Below, piece after piece: positions 15,720 to 23,738 of a stretch of DNA of 41,961 bases (its first letter is position 1; each line of letters begins with the position of its first letter). The notes beneath the pieces were generated by a model. That model was not told the DNA's origin. It worked only from the letters and a program-made list of their open reading frames with translations, and did no database searches. Made by a program: the position numbers and the translations under genes. The stretch spans positions 1 to 41,961 of the forward strand of contig CAMASJ010000004.1 in NCBI GenBank assembly GCA_945860685.1, written 5' to 3'. Source of the DNA: Akkermansia muciniphila. GTDB lineage: Bacteria > Verrucomicrobiota > Verrucomicrobiia > Limisphaerales > UBA9464.

Positions 15720-17591
15720 CTACCAGCGCATGTCGGCCACGGTTCTTCCGGCCGGGATGAACGGAAGGACGTGTTCGGTATAGGGGGTGATCACGTCGAG
15801 CACGTAGGCCGTCTCGGAAGCCAGCATCCGTTCGAGGGCGGCGCGCAGGTCCTTGCGGTAGACCACGCGTTCGCAGGAGACGCCGAAGCTGTTGCAGACC
15901 TTCACGTAGTCCGGGTAGATCCCGGAGCGGTTGGCCGGGTTGCCGAGGTAGGTGTGGCCACGGTTGCCGTCATAGAAGTTGTCCTCCCACTGCACCACCA
16001 TGCCGAGGTGCTGGTTGTTCAGGACGATCGCCTTGGCCGCGATCTTCTCGATGTGTGCGGTGGCCAGTTCCTGGATGTTCATCAGGAACGAGCCGTCGCC
16101 GTCGATGTCGATCACCTGCTTGTCCGGGCGGGCCACCTTGGCGCCGAGGGCCGCGGGGAAACCGTAGCCCATCGAGCCCAGTCCGGCGCTGGTCACGAAC
16201 TGCCGGGCGAACTTGTACTTGTACCACTGGCCGGCCCACATCTGGTGCTGACCGACGCCGGTGGTGATGATGGCGTCGCCCTGGGTCAGGCGCCACAGCT
16301 CCTCGATCACCATCTGGGGCAGGATGTATTCCTCCCCGTCCTTATGGAACGGCTTGATGTGGGCCGAGTCGACGATCTGACCTTCCGTGGTGTAGCGGAA
16401 CGGAGCCTTGGCCTTCCACTCCGTGATCTGGTCGTGCCAAGTCGGGAACTTCTTCTTGATCCCGCCGCGCTGGGCGATCAGGGCGTTCAGCCGGGTGAGG
16501 GCGTCCTTCAGGTCGCCATGGATGGCGAGGTTCGCACGCTTGTTCTTGTTGTGCTCCGAGGCGTCGATGTCGATGTGGACGATCGTTGCGCCCTTGGCGA
16601 ATTCCGAGAAGGCGCCCGTGACGCGGTCGTCGAACCGGACACCGAAGGCGAGAAGCAGATCGCAGCCGTCCTTGAGCTTCACCAGCGGTTCGGTGGGGTC
16701 GGTGCGCTTGACGTACTCGCCGTTGACCGCCCAGTTGGCGAAGGCGGCACCGTGCATGCCGAGCCAGCGGAGCGACAACGGATGCTCCTCAGGGAAGCCG
16801 CCGACGCCCATCAGCGTCGTGGTCACCGGGATCTCGCCGGACTCGGCAAAGCGAAGCAGCTCGCCGGAGGCGCCGGCGGTGATGATGCCGCCGCCGCAAT
16901 AGAGCACCGGGCGCTCGGACTTCTCGATCAGGCCGATCACTTCGTTCAAGGCCAGTTCGTCTGCGAACACCTCGTCGGTGTAGCCCCGCAGATTGGCCTT
17001 CACCTCCTCGATCGTCGGCCAGACCGGTCGCGCCTTGAGCTGCTGCACGTTCTTCGGGAAGTCGATCACCACAGGCCCCGGACGTCCGCTCTGGGCGATG
17101 TAGAACGCCTCCTTCACGATCCGGGGGATGTCGTTGATGTCGGTGATCAGGTAGGAGTGCTTCACGATCGGCAGGGTCACACCCACCATGTCGGTCTCCT
17201 GGAAGGCGCCGCGACCGATCATCGCCTGGGGCACCTGTCCGGTGATGGCGACGAGCGGGGTGCTGTCCATGAAGGCATCCGCGATCGCGGTCACCAGGTT
17301 GGTCGCGCCGGGACCGCTGGTGGCCATGCAGACGCCGGCCTTGCCGGTGACGCGGGCGTATCCTTCGGCAGCGAAGCTTCCACCCTGCTCATGACGGGGA
17401 AGGATGGTGCGGATCTTGGACCGGGTCAGCGACTGGTGGATCTCCATGCTCGCTCCGCCCGGGTAGGCGAAAATGACCTCGACGCTTTCACGCTCAAGGG
17501 CTTCGACGAAGATGTCGCGTCCGAACATCAGCGGTCCGATTTCCTTGTTCGGATTCGGGGTGGGGGTGGTCGTCTTGGTGGCCGTGCTCAT
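15720..17591 (-). CDS. ilvB: Acetolactate synthase large (catalytic) subunit
   Basis: A 623-residue ThDP enzyme that condenses two pyruvates to acetolactate, or pyruvate plus 2-oxobutyrate to acetohydroxybutyrate, the first committed step of Val/Leu/Ile synthesis. The N-terminal ThDP domain has YPGG, the catalytic Glu (E68 in PRHEQGG) and [16 protein letters not shown]. The middle domain has [11 protein letters not shown]. The C-terminal domain has the ThDP/Mg motif [12 protein letters not shown] ending near [12 protein letters not shown] 17591 is preceded by GGAG 13 to 10 bases upstream, and the residues before it in the open frame come from the leader region. The message begins with a Val/Ile-rich leader peptide and attenuator (separate entries). 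No regulatory small subunit (ilvN) is adjacent, and a terminator follows directly. The first 20 residues are a loose Thr/Pro-rich extension. Confidence 0.97.
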   Translation of the reverse strand: MSTATKTTTPTPNPNKEIGPLMFGRDIFVEALERESVEVIFAYPGGASMEIHQSLTRSKIRTILPRHEQGGSFAAEGYARVTGKAGVCMATSGPGATNLVTAIADAFMDSTPLVAITGQVPQAMIGRGAFQETDMVGVTLPIVKHSYLITDINDIPRIVKEAFYIAQSGRPGPVVIDFPKNVQQLKARPVWPTIEEVKANLRGYTDEVFADELALNEVIGLIEKSERPVLYCGGGIITAGASGELLRFAESGEIPVTTTLMGVGGFPEEHPLSLRWLGMHGAAFANWAVNGEYVKRTDPTEPLVKLKDGCDLLLAFGVRFDDRVTGAFSEFAKGATIVHIDIDASEHNKNKRANLAIHGDLKDALTRLNALIAQRGGIKKKFPTWHDQITEWKAKAPFRYTTEGQIVDSAHIKPFHKDGEEYILPQMVIEELWRLTQGDAIITTGVGQHQMWAGQWYKYKFARQFVTSAGLGSMGYGFPAALGAKVARPDKQVIDIDGDGSFLMNIQELATAHIEKIAAKAIVLNNQHLGMVVQWEDNFYDGNRGHTYLGNPANRSGIYPDYVKVCNSFGVSCERVVYRKDLRAALERMLASETAYVLDVITPYTEHVLPFIPAGRTVADMRW

Positions 17592-17650
17592 TCTGTGTTG
17601 TCTCCGTGTCTGGCCGGACGTCGTGGATCTCTGTCCTGCTAGGAACAAAA

Positions 17651-17678
17651 AACCCACGGCCGTCCCCGGCCGTGGGTT
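17651..17678 (-). terminator. Attenuator terminator in the ilvB leader
   Basis: On the minus strand, AACCCACGGCCG and CGGCCGTGGGTT form a perfect 12-bp stem around a 4-base loop (GGGA on the transcript), followed at once by TTTTTTG. It lies between the leader-peptide stop (17694) and the ilvB start (17591), so ending here would prevent ilvB expression. Its first arm shares bases with a competing antiterminator helix. Confidence 0.93.
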
Positions 17679-17742
17679 CTTGTGAAAGTGTGTTCAAGCA
17701 CGACAAGACCCCGCGGCGGCGATGCCGCCTACGACTACGGGG
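17669..17742 (-). promoter_or_regulatory. Antiterminator and protector helices of the ilvB attenuator
   Basis: Segments are named in transcript order on the minus strand. Segment 1 (17738-17742 CCCCG, and 17724-17729 GGCGGC) pairs with segment 2 (17709-17713 CGGGG, and 17715-17720 GCCGCC), the protector. Segment 2 extended (17703-17717, GCCGCGGGGTCTTGT) pairs with segment 3 (17669-17683, ACAAGAACCCACGGC) at 13 of 15 positions, the antiterminator. Segment 3 includes most of the first arm of the terminator, so the two cannot coexist. A ribosome stalled on the leader's Ile/Val/Leu codons would mask segment 1 and free segment 2. Confidence 0.85.
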
Positions 17743-17765
17743 ACAAGTACGATTGCCGTGCTCAT
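17694..17765 (-). CDS. ilvB leader peptide (branched-chain amino acid attenuator ORF)
   Basis: A 23-residue ORF with ATG at 17765 and TGA at 17694-17696. It begins MSTAIVLVPVVVGGI and contains 5 Val... counted by codon: Ile5, Val6, Leu7, Val8, Val10, Val11, Val12 and Ile15, eight branched-chain residues in 23. It functions by being translated: lack of charged Ile, Val or Leu tRNA would stall the ribosome over segment 1 of the attenuator. The layout matches leader peptides such as those of ilv operons in Proteobacteria and Actinobacteria. No Shine-Dalgarno sequence precedes the ATG, and a promoter-like sequence ends about 11 bases before it, so translation may start leaderless. Its first 11 bases (ATGAGCACGGC) are identical to the first 11 of ilvB. 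Confidence 0.9.
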   Translation of the reverse strand: MSTAIVLVPVVVGGIAAAGSCRA

Positions 17766-17776
17766 TGACGGGAGAA

Positions 17777-17806
17777 AGGTACCAAGAACAGGCGCGTCCG
17801 GGTCAA
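17777..17806 (-). promoter_or_regulatory. Possible promoter of the ilvB leader
   Basis: Read on the minus strand: TTGACC (17806-17801), an 18-base spacer and TACCTT (17782-17777). Transcription starting about 7 bases later would begin near 17770, about 5 bases before the leader-peptide ATG. The pair lies in the short gap after the SRPBCC gene stop. The -10 match is modest (TA---T). Confidence 0.4.
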
Positions 17807-17820
17807 GCTCCGGTTGGCCG

Positions 17821-18309
17821 TTAGGTTCGGCTTTCGCCGGATCCGATTCCCGGCGGGCTCCATTGGAATGGACCGGATTCGAACCGGTGTTCCAACCGGG
17901 CCAACACCACGCCCCAGGATCTCCGGAAATATTGGTGCGCCGCATCCCATTCCGGGCCGTCGCCCCAGCCCAGGTGGGTCAGGGTGACACGGGTGGCCAC
18001 CAATCCCAATGCCTGAAACTGGACCACCACCCAGGTCTTCCTCAACCGGACGGTCGGGAACCTCGGCGGCGCGTTCCATTCGAAGGCCAACAGCGTCCCG
18101 GGGACGAAGGTCTGGATCCGGCAACCCTCGCTCCCACGGCTCCCGGCCGGTGCGTCCAGACGGAAATACAACTCGAACTTGCCCCCGGGCCACAGTTCGA
18201 CCAGGGCTTGGGGCGCAAAGAAGGTGGCCAGACCCTCCGAGGTGGTCCAGGCGGACCAGACCGCATCGGCAGGGCCTGGAATCGTGAGAACCAGGCGGAT
18301 GGCTTTCAT
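17821..18309 (-). CDS. SRPBCC/AHSA1-family protein
   Basis: 162 residues of the START-like (Bet v1-like) fold, activator-of-Hsp90-ATPase (AHSA1) subgroup: VLTIPGPADAVWSAWTTSEGLATFF at the start, GGKFELYF, FVPGTLLAFEWNAPP, and VTLTHLGWGDGPEWDAAHQYFRRSWG near the end. Members bind hydrophobic ligands in a helix-grip cavity, and many have no known role. ATG 18309 gives the normal domain start. The longer frame to 18702 overlaps the divergent PIG-L gene and lacks similarity. It stops only 15 bases before the putative ilvB leader promoter and may read into it. Confidence 0.88.
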   Translation of the reverse strand: MKAIRLVLTIPGPADAVWSAWTTSEGLATFFAPQALVELWPGGKFELYFRLDAPAGSRGSEGCRIQTFVPGTLLAFEWNAPPRFPTVRLRKTWVVVQFQALGLVATRVTLTHLGWGDGPEWDAAHQYFRRSWGVVLARLEHRFESGPFQWSPPGIGSGESRT

Positions 18310-18486
18310 GCACAGGATCGGGGTTCCCCGCCCGTGCTCGGGCAGGTTGCCGACACCGTAGCGGATCCCTTCCTCTACGCACTGGACGGCTGTTTTGTTT
18401 CGGAGAATTCCACTCATGGATGACCCAGTCGTACCTGCGAGAAGCCGGTCTGGCTTCAGGATCTCAGGCGGCCCATCCTGTACCCC

Positions 18487-19299
18487 ATGCCTTCCGTCCT
18501 CGCCGTCTTTGCCCATCCGGATGACATCGAGTTCCGTGCCGCGGGGACGCTGCTGCTGCTGCGCGACCGCGGTTGGGAAGTCCACTACTGCAATCTCTCC
18601 AACGGCGACTTGGGAAGCAGCGTGATGACCTCGGCCCGGACGGCGCGGATCCGGGCTGCCGAAGCCCGGGCGGCCTGCGAGTCGATGGATTTCCGCTGGC
18701 ATCCGCCGATCGGCCGCGACCTCCAGATCTTCTACTCCGACCGTCGTGTGCGCCAGGTCTGCTCATTGGTGAGGAAGGTCCGCCCGTCCATCCTGTTGAC
18801 CCATCCGTTGTCCGACTACATGGAGGACCACATGGAGACGGCCCGGATCGTCGTGACCGCGGCCTTTGCCCGGGGAATCCCCAATTACAAGTCGATCCCC
18901 GCACGGTCGCCCGTGCTCGATCCCGTCACGATCTACCATTCCACGCCGCATGGGCTTCGCGGGCCGATGCGGGAGCTGGTGCAGCCGGAGTGTTACGTCG
19001 ACATCACCTCCGTGGCGGATCGGAAGCGGGCGGCCTTGGCTTGCCATGCGAGCCAGAAGGAGTGGTTGGACGTCTCCCAAGGCATGGACAGCTACCTCGT
19101 TTCCATGGAGGACGAATGTCGGGAACTCGGGCGTCGGTCGGGGAGGAAGGGGCTGGCGGAAGGATGGTCGCGGCACCTGCACCTCGGGTTCGGAAACGAA
19201 TCCGATGATCCCCTGCGAAGTGCTCTAGATCGACTCTGGAGTCCCGGAGATGCCGGGAAATCCGGCATGCGCGGAAGGTCCGTGCGTCAGCGTCGATAG
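18487..19299 (+). CDS. PIG-L family deacetylase
   Basis: 270 residues of the LmbE/PIG-L metal-dependent N-acetylglucosaminyl deacetylase fold. The zinc-binding AHPDD motif is at residues 9-13 and the second histidine motif is in LTHPLSDYMEDHMETARI. The family removes N-acetyl groups from sugar conjugates: GlcNAc-PI, mycothiol and bacillithiol precursors, and others. No bacillithiol genes are nearby and the substrate is not predictable. The last about 35 residues are basic and low in similarity. The 3' end overlaps mtnA (convergent) by 13 bases. Confidence 0.9.
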   Translation: MPSVLAVFAHPDDIEFRAAGTLLLLRDRGWEVHYCNLSNGDLGSSVMTSARTARIRAAEARAACESMDFRWHPPIGRDLQIFYSDRRVRQVCSLVRKVRPSILLTHPLSDYMEDHMETARIVVTAAFARGIPNYKSIPARSPVLDPVTIYHSTPHGLRGPMRELVQPECYVDITSVADRKRAALACHASQKEWLDVSQGMDSYLVSMEDECRELGRRSGRKGLAEGWSRHLHLGFGNESDDPLRSALDRLWSPGDAGKSGMRGRSVRQRR

Positions 19300-20375
19300 A
19301 GACGCTTCAACGCGGCGGCGTTGGCCTTGCAGGTTCCACGTTCGGTGATGAGGGACGTGATCAGGCGCGAAGGCGTGACGTCGAAGCCGTCATTCCGGGC
19401 GACCACGCCTTCAGGGGTGATCCGGACCTCGAGCCGGCGGCCGTCTGCGGCGGTGCCCTGGATGTGGGTGAGTTCGCGGGCATTCCGCTGTTCGATCGGG
19501 ATTTCCCGGACGCCGTCTCGGATCGTCCAGTCCACCGACCCACCCACGAAGGCGACGTAGAACGGAATGCGATGCTCCCGAGCGGCCAAGGCCTTGAGGT
19601 AGGTGCCGATCTTGTTGGCCACATCGCCCCGTGAGGTCACCCGGTCGGCCCCGACGATCACGGCGTCCACCAAACCCTGCTGCATGAGATGCCCCGCGGC
19701 GTTGTCGGCGATGAGCGTGTGGGGAACGCCTCTTCCGCCGAGTTCCCAGGCGGTCAGGGCGGCGCCTTGGTTTCGCGGGCGGGTCTCGGAGACCCAGACA
19801 TGCACGGGAATGCCCGCCTGATGCGCGAGGTAGATCGGCGCCGTGGCCGTGCCCCAGTCGAGGGTGGCGATGCGACCCGCGTTGCAGTGGGTCATGATCC
19901 GGAGCGGTTCTCCGGTTTTTTTCCGCGCGAGCAGTTTCCGGAAAAGCGCGAGACCGTTCTCACCGATGGCCCTGTTGATGGCGACATCCTCGGCGACCAT
20001 CGCCACGGCCTCGTCCCATGCGGCCTTGGACCGTGACCTCGTGGGCAGTGGCTTCAGCAGGGTGCGCATCCGTTCCAACGCCCAACGGAGGTTCACCGCG
20101 GTGGGGCGCGTGTGGACAAGCGACTCGAACGCCTTTTCCAGCCCAGCGTCCGAAGGGTCGGCCCGCATGCCGAAGGCCATCCCGAAGGCGGCGGTCACGC
20201 CGATCAGGTTCGAACCCCGCACCTGCATGCTGCTGATCGCCTGGGCGGCCCCGGCGACCGTCTCCAGGCGGATCGTCTCCACGGCATGCGGCAGCAGCGT
20301 CTGGTCGAGGATGCGGATCGAACGGCGGTCGCGTCCTGGTTCGAGGGAGCGGATGGAGGCGTTCGAGTTGCTCAT
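19287..20375 (-). CDS. mtnA: S-methyl-5-thioribose-1-phosphate isomerase
   Basis: 362 residues; converts methylthioribose-1-phosphate to methylthioribulose-1-phosphate in the methionine salvage pathway. Visible motifs are MQVRGSNLIGVTAAFGM, MTHCNAGRIATLDWGTA (catalytic Cys region), SETRPRNQGAALTAWEL, IVGADRVTSRGDVANKIGTY (catalytic Asp region) and the C-terminal GFDVTPSRLITSLITERG. Start ATG 20375 overlaps the stop of the upstream aminotransferase gene (ATGA). The longer frame to 20570 runs inside that gene and is rejected. Family separation from eIF2B-alpha-like proteins is secured by the NKIGTY and THCNAG context. Confidence 0.96.
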   Translation of the reverse strand: MSNSNASIRSLEPGRDRRSIRILDQTLLPHAVETIRLETVAGAAQAISSMQVRGSNLIGVTAAFGMAFGMRADPSDAGLEKAFESLVHTRPTAVNLRWALERMRTLLKPLPTRSRSKAAWDEAVAMVAEDVAINRAIGENGLALFRKLLARKKTGEPLRIMTHCNAGRIATLDWGTATAPIYLAHQAGIPVHVWVSETRPRNQGAALTAWELGGRGVPHTLIADNAAGHLMQQGLVDAVIVGADRVTSRGDVANKIGTYLKALAAREHRIPFYVAFVGGSVDWTIRDGVREIPIEQRNARELTHIQGTAADGRRLEVRITPEGVVARNDGFDVTPSRLITSLITERGTCKANAAALKRLYRR

Positions 20376-21574
20376 AGGCCCAGACGTTTCCGGCTTTCCA
20401 GGACGCGCGAGGGATCGGCGATGTATCCCGCGAGCTTCTCCAAACGTTCGCCGGCGGCGACCAGCGTCTCCTCTCGCTTGGCGAAATGCAGGCGGAGGAA
20501 GCGGTGTTCCGGGTGACGGAAGAAGCTCGATCCGGGAACGCCGGCGACGCCGATTTCCCGGATGAACCACTCGGCCGCGCGGACGTCGTCCTCGAATCCG
20601 AGCACCGAGATGTCGAGCATGACGTAGTAGGCGCCCTGCGGTTCGGTGAAGGGCAGCCCGGTCCGCCGGAGGTAACCCAGGAAGACGTCCCGCTTCCGCG
20701 TGTAGAGCCGCCGCAGGTCGTCGTAGTAGGAGGGAGGCATCTCCAGTCCGGCCACGGCGGCCTCCTGGAGCGGGGCGGCCGCGCCGACGGTGAGGAAGTC
20801 ATGCACCTTCCGGGCCTGGGCGACGACCTCCGGACGGGCGAACACGTAGCCGAGTCTCCAGCCGGTGATGGAATAGGTCTTCGAAAGGGAATTGCAGGTG
20901 ATGGTGCGTTCGAAGGCACCCGGCAGGGCGGCGCCATACACATGCCTATGGGGCTCGTAGACGATGTGTTCGTACGGTTCGTCCAGGATCACGAACGCGT
21001 CGTGCCGCTCGGCCAGTGCGAGGATCTCGGTGAGTTCCTCGCGGGTGAACACCTTGCCGGTCGGATTGGAGGGGTTGCAGACGACGATCGCCTTGGGCTT
21101 GCGTTCAAAGGCCTTCTCCAGGGCTTCGCGTCGGTAACGGAAGTCGGGAGGTTCCATCGGAACGTAGATCGGCTCGGCGCCCGATAGGATCGCGTCGGCG
21201 GCGTAGTTCTCGTAAAATGGGGAGAACACGACCACGCGGTCCCCGGGATCACACGCGGTCATCATCGCCACCATCATGGCCTCGGTGCTGCCGCAGGTGA
21301 CGACGAGATGGCGGTCGGGGTCGACCTCGAGTCCGGTGTCGCGCTGGATCTTCGCCGCGAGTGCGTTCCGGAATCGGGGGGCGCCCCAGGTGACGGAGTA
21401 TTGGTGATGGGGCCCCCGGGTGGCGCGTTCCAAACCGGCGAGCAGTGGTTCGGGCGGGTCGAAATCCGGGAATCCCTGGGCAAGGTTGATGGCGCCATGT
21501 CGGCTCGAAAGCCGGCTCATGCCGCGGATGACGGACTCGGTGAAGGCGTGGAGACGGGATGCGGTCTGGGGCAT
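20372..21574 (-). CDS. PLP-dependent class I/II aminotransferase (possible methionine-salvage MtnE)
   Basis: 400 residues from ATG 21574, fold-type I. Motifs: INLAQGFPDFDPPE (28-42), the PLP phosphate/ring region CGSTEAMM, VVCNPSNPTGKVF, LDEPYEH, the PLP lysine K232 in NSLSKTYSITGWRLGY, and the C-terminal substrate-carboxylate Arg region (HRFLRLHFA). It resembles kynurenine/glutamine/methionine aminotransferases (YbdL/KAT type). Stop-start overlap with mtnA suggests that it does the last salvage step, transamination of 4-methylthio-2-oxobutyrate to methionine. That substrate is inferred from context. ATGs at 21601 and 21625 are alternative starts giving short extra N termini. Confidence 0.88.
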   Translation of the reverse strand: MPQTASRLHAFTESVIRGMSRLSSRHGAINLAQGFPDFDPPEPLLAGLERATRGPHHQYSVTWGAPRFRNALAAKIQRDTGLEVDPDRHLVVTCGSTEAMMVAMMTACDPGDRVVVFSPFYENYAADAILSGAEPIYVPMEPPDFRYRREALEKAFERKPKAIVVCNPSNPTGKVFTREELTEILALAERHDAFVILDEPYEHIVYEPHRHVYGAALPGAFERTITCNSLSKTYSITGWRLGYVFARPEVVAQARKVHDFLTVGAAAPLQEAAVAGLEMPPSYYDDLRRLYTRKRDVFLGYLRRTGLPFTEPQGAYYVMLDISVLGFEDDVRAAEWFIREIGVAGVPGSSFFRHPEHRFLRLHFAKREETLVAAGERLEKLAGYIADPSRVLESRKRLGL

Positions 21575-21641
21575 CGGGAGGCGGAGGATGGCAAGCCGCA
21601 TCAAAGGATCCAAGAGTCCAGCCACCGGATTTTGGGAATGA

Positions 21642-21674
21642 AAAAGGGCGGCCCGTTTCCGGGACCGCCCTTTT
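21642..21674 (-). terminator. Intrinsic terminator after the first pseudopilin-like gene
   Basis: AAAAGGGCGGCCCG (21642-21655) pairs with CGGG-A-CCGCCCTTTT (21660-21674), with one bulged A and a short loop. Read on the minus strand it ends in TTTTT. It lies 24 bases after the stop of the 21698-22615 gene and upstream of the aminotransferase gene. Confidence 0.85.
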
Positions 21675-21697
21675 GCGGAAGGGAAGATTGGTTCGGG

Positions 21698-22615
21698 CTA
21701 TTTGATCGTCGCCTTGGACCTCATCCATTGGAGGTCCGGGTTGTTGGAAGTGTCGACGTTGAGCGTCAGCTCCGCGCCGCGCCGGACCGACTGGGTGAAC
21801 TCCCGCGAGCGCCACTTGTGGATCTCGGAATGGCCGTCTGCGAAGGTGAAGTGGCAGCCGTTGTTGTAGTAGGCCGCCGGGAAATCGACGATCTTACCGG
21901 TACCGCTCAGGGCGCTCATGTTGACGACGAAGTAGCCGTCGTTGATGGAGTCCTCCCGTTCGTCCACGAACACGAAGCGGTCCGACGGGGAATCGATGAC
22001 CGAAAGCAGCGGGTACTCGCGGCCGAATCGATCGCCGCCGGAGTCGGTCCAGACGCCGCCGCGTCCCATCCAGTTGTTCATGGAATAGCTGCGGACCCGG
22101 TTCTGGATCTGGCCACGGAACTGGGCGGATTCCGGTTGGTTGCCCATCACCTTGCCGGTGGTGCGATCGCCCGGGGCCCGCCAGGCCTCCTTGCTGCTCA
22201 GGTATTTCCAGAGGGGGCTGTACTTGGCCTGGGCCACGGCGGAGACGAGTTCCGCGTCGTGATCCGGCGGGATGTCGAGCCAGCCTTCGCCGTTGGGGCC
22301 CATGCCGCTCCATTCGCGGCTCTGGTTGATGCGATCCCCGGCCAAGGCCACGGAGGGGTTGCCGTCCGTGGACGTGTAGCCGACGGAACCCATGAGACGG
22401 TCGTTGGCATCCGTGGCGTACATGTTCCAGCCCAGGCCCATCTGTTTGCCGTTGCTCAGCGCCTTGACCTGCATCGCCTTGGACTTGGCCCGGCCCAAGG
22501 CCGGCAGGAGCATTCCTGCGAGGATGGCGATGATGGCAATGACGACGAGGAGTTCGATGAGGGTGAAACCCCGCTGGAATCGGGGCCGCAGGGGTACAAT
22601 GAGGGTGGGGTTCAT
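21698..22615 (-). CDS. Prepilin-type N-terminal cleavage/methylation domain protein (pseudopilin-like)
   Basis: 305 residues with a short basic leader (RFQRG) and the type IV pilin-like segment [19 protein letters not shown], the site where a prepilin peptidase would cut before Phe. The rest is a globular domain typical of Verrucomicrobia/Planctomycetes DUF1559-like secreted proteins, with the [10 protein letters not shown] end motif. The H-X9-DG signature position holds Tyr ([12 protein letters not shown]). No pilin assembly genes lie in the window. These proteins occur in many copies per genome and their role is not established. It is a paralogue of the next gene but has its own terminator. 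Confidence 0.92.
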   Translation of the reverse strand: MNPTLIVPLRPRFQRGFTLIELLVVIAIIAILAGMLLPALGRAKSKAMQVKALSNGKQMGLGWNMYATDANDRLMGSVGYTSTDGNPSVALAGDRINQSREWSGMGPNGEGWLDIPPDHDAELVSAVAQAKYSPLWKYLSSKEAWRAPGDRTTGKVMGNQPESAQFRGQIQNRVRSYSMNNWMGRGGVWTDSGGDRFGREYPLLSVIDSPSDRFVFVDEREDSINDGYFVVNMSALSGTGKIVDFPAAYYNNGCHFTFADGHSEIHKWRSREFTQSVRRGAELTLNVDTSNNPDLQWMRSKATIK

Positions 22616-22703
22616 GGGAACTGCGTGTGGATTCCCCGAGAGTGTCCCCGAGTCATGGTGCTGCAAGGGAAAACAGTGTCGTGGGACGTTGAGACCAACA
22701 AAA

Positions 22704-22726
22704 AAGCCCGCCGGATCGGCGGGCTT
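22704..22726 (-). terminator. Intrinsic terminator after the second pseudopilin-like gene
   Basis: AAGCCCGCCG (22704-22713) and CGGCGGGCTT (22717-22726) form a perfect 10-bp stem with a 3-base loop. On the minus strand it is followed by TTTT. It lies 24 bases after the stop at 22750, so the two pseudopilin-like genes form separate units. Confidence 0.9.
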
Positions 22727-22749
22727 GTGAGGGGAAATGGATCCGGAAC

Positions 22750-23601
22750 TCAGCGGGCGTAGGTGCTGCGCTCCTTGAGCCAGTTGAGGTCGATGCCGCG
22801 GTCGGCCGGAGTGGCGCCGATCGCCGCCGTGCGCTTGGTGATGTTGCCATCGCGCCAACGCTTGATTTCGGAGTGACCGTCCGCGTAGGACAAACCGCCG
22901 GCTCCGTTGTGGTAGGTGGCGGGGATGTCGACCCAGTTGCCGCTGTTCGGATCGCAAACGAACCAGCCGTCGTTGATGGACGCCGGGTTCTCGTCGATCG
23001 TCACCCAGGTGTCCGCCGGGCGGGTGATCTGGGACTGGCGGCGGAAGTTGATGATGCCGGCTCCTTGGAATCCTCCGGTGTTGCTGTCAGCCGCCCAAGG
23101 GTTGATCGGGTTCAGCCAGGCGTTCATCGACATGGAACGAACGGTCGAGTTTCCAGCGCCGCCATAGGGGCGACGGGTTCCGCCCTGCCACGTGTGACGG
23201 TCGGAAGGACAACGGTACGGCCCCATGCTGTTAACGAAGGGAAACAGCAGGGAGTGCATGATCAGCGCCGAATTCGTGGCCACATTGGCGACGTCCATCG
23301 TGCCCATCGCCCACTGGTTGAGCGGATAGTTGCGTGCGGCGTTGGTGGCCGAGACCAACGAGTCCAGCCCCGCGGTCCGGCAGATCAGGTCGTTGTATTC
23401 ACCGGAATAGAGGGTCCAGCCGAGCATCAGCTGCTTCCCGTTGTTCATGCAGGCGATGCCTTGGGCCTTGGACTTTGCCCGGCCGAGTGCCGGGAGCAGC
23501 ATGCCCGCCAAGATGGCGATGATGGCGATGACGACGAGGAGTTCGATCAGGGTGAAACCGGCGAGGTTCGCCCGTCGCTGGGAAAAATGAATGGACTTCA
23601 T
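22750..23601 (-). CDS. Prepilin-type N-terminal cleavage/methylation domain protein with H-X9-DG end
   Basis: 283 residues, paralogue of the preceding gene. It has leader RRANLAG, the pilin-like helix [19 protein letters not shown], then [12 protein letters not shown], identical to its neighbour. The C-terminal region has the canonical H-X9-DG pattern ([12 protein letters not shown]) followed by HSEIKRW. Two Cys (GIACMN and YRCPSDR) fit the family. Likely processed by a prepilin peptidase and exported, or a pseudopilin; function is not known. The start follows a 137-base gap shared with divergent prmC. Confidence 0.92.
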   Translation of the reverse strand: MKSIHFSQRRANLAGFTLIELLVVIAIIAILAGMLLPALGRAKSKAQGIACMNNGKQLMLGWTLYSGEYNDLICRTAGLDSLVSATNAARNYPLNQWAMGTMDVANVATNSALIMHSLLFPFVNSMGPYRCPSDRHTWQGGTRRPYGGAGNSTVRSMSMNAWLNPINPWAADSNTGGFQGAGIINFRRQSQITRPADTWVTIDENPASINDGWFVCDPNSGNWVDIPATYHNGAGGLSYADGHSEIKRWRDGNITKRTAAIGATPADRGIDLNWLKERSTYAR

Positions 23602-23738
23602 GTCTTGGGAATTCGTGGGGCAGGCGTGAAGTTCCGGAATTGGTGCCGAATTGGCAAGTGTTTGTTGACCACCGCACAGCTGTGTCGGTTTCGTGAAACT
23701 GGACATTATCCGTCCCCGGGACGGAGTCTCGTCTCGGG
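23602..23738. promoter_or_regulatory. Divergent promoter region between the pseudopilin gene and prmC
   Basis: 137 bases. A TTGACC occurs on the plus strand at 23665-23670, but no TA---T box stands 17-18 bases downstream; CATTAT at 23704-23709 is too far away. The region must hold promoters for both genes, but I cannot define them. Confidence 0.35.

Noticed and set aside
15771-17642. 623-residue plus-strand ORF opposite ilvB
   Set aside because: Antisense shadow; ilvB is certain on the minus strand.
17494-17706. 70-residue minus-strand ORF beginning MSCLN across the ilvB leader
   Set aside because: It crosses the attenuator stem and ilvB in the wrong frame and is not enriched in branched-chain codons, unlike the 17694-17765 ORF.
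18315-18702. Extended N terminus of the SRPBCC gene
   Set aside because: No similarity and overlap with the divergent PIG-L gene; ATG 18309 starts the domain normally.
21308-22762. 484-residue plus-strand ORF opposite aminotransferase and pseudopilin genes
   Set aside because: It crosses two genes and two terminators; composition is that of an antisense frame.
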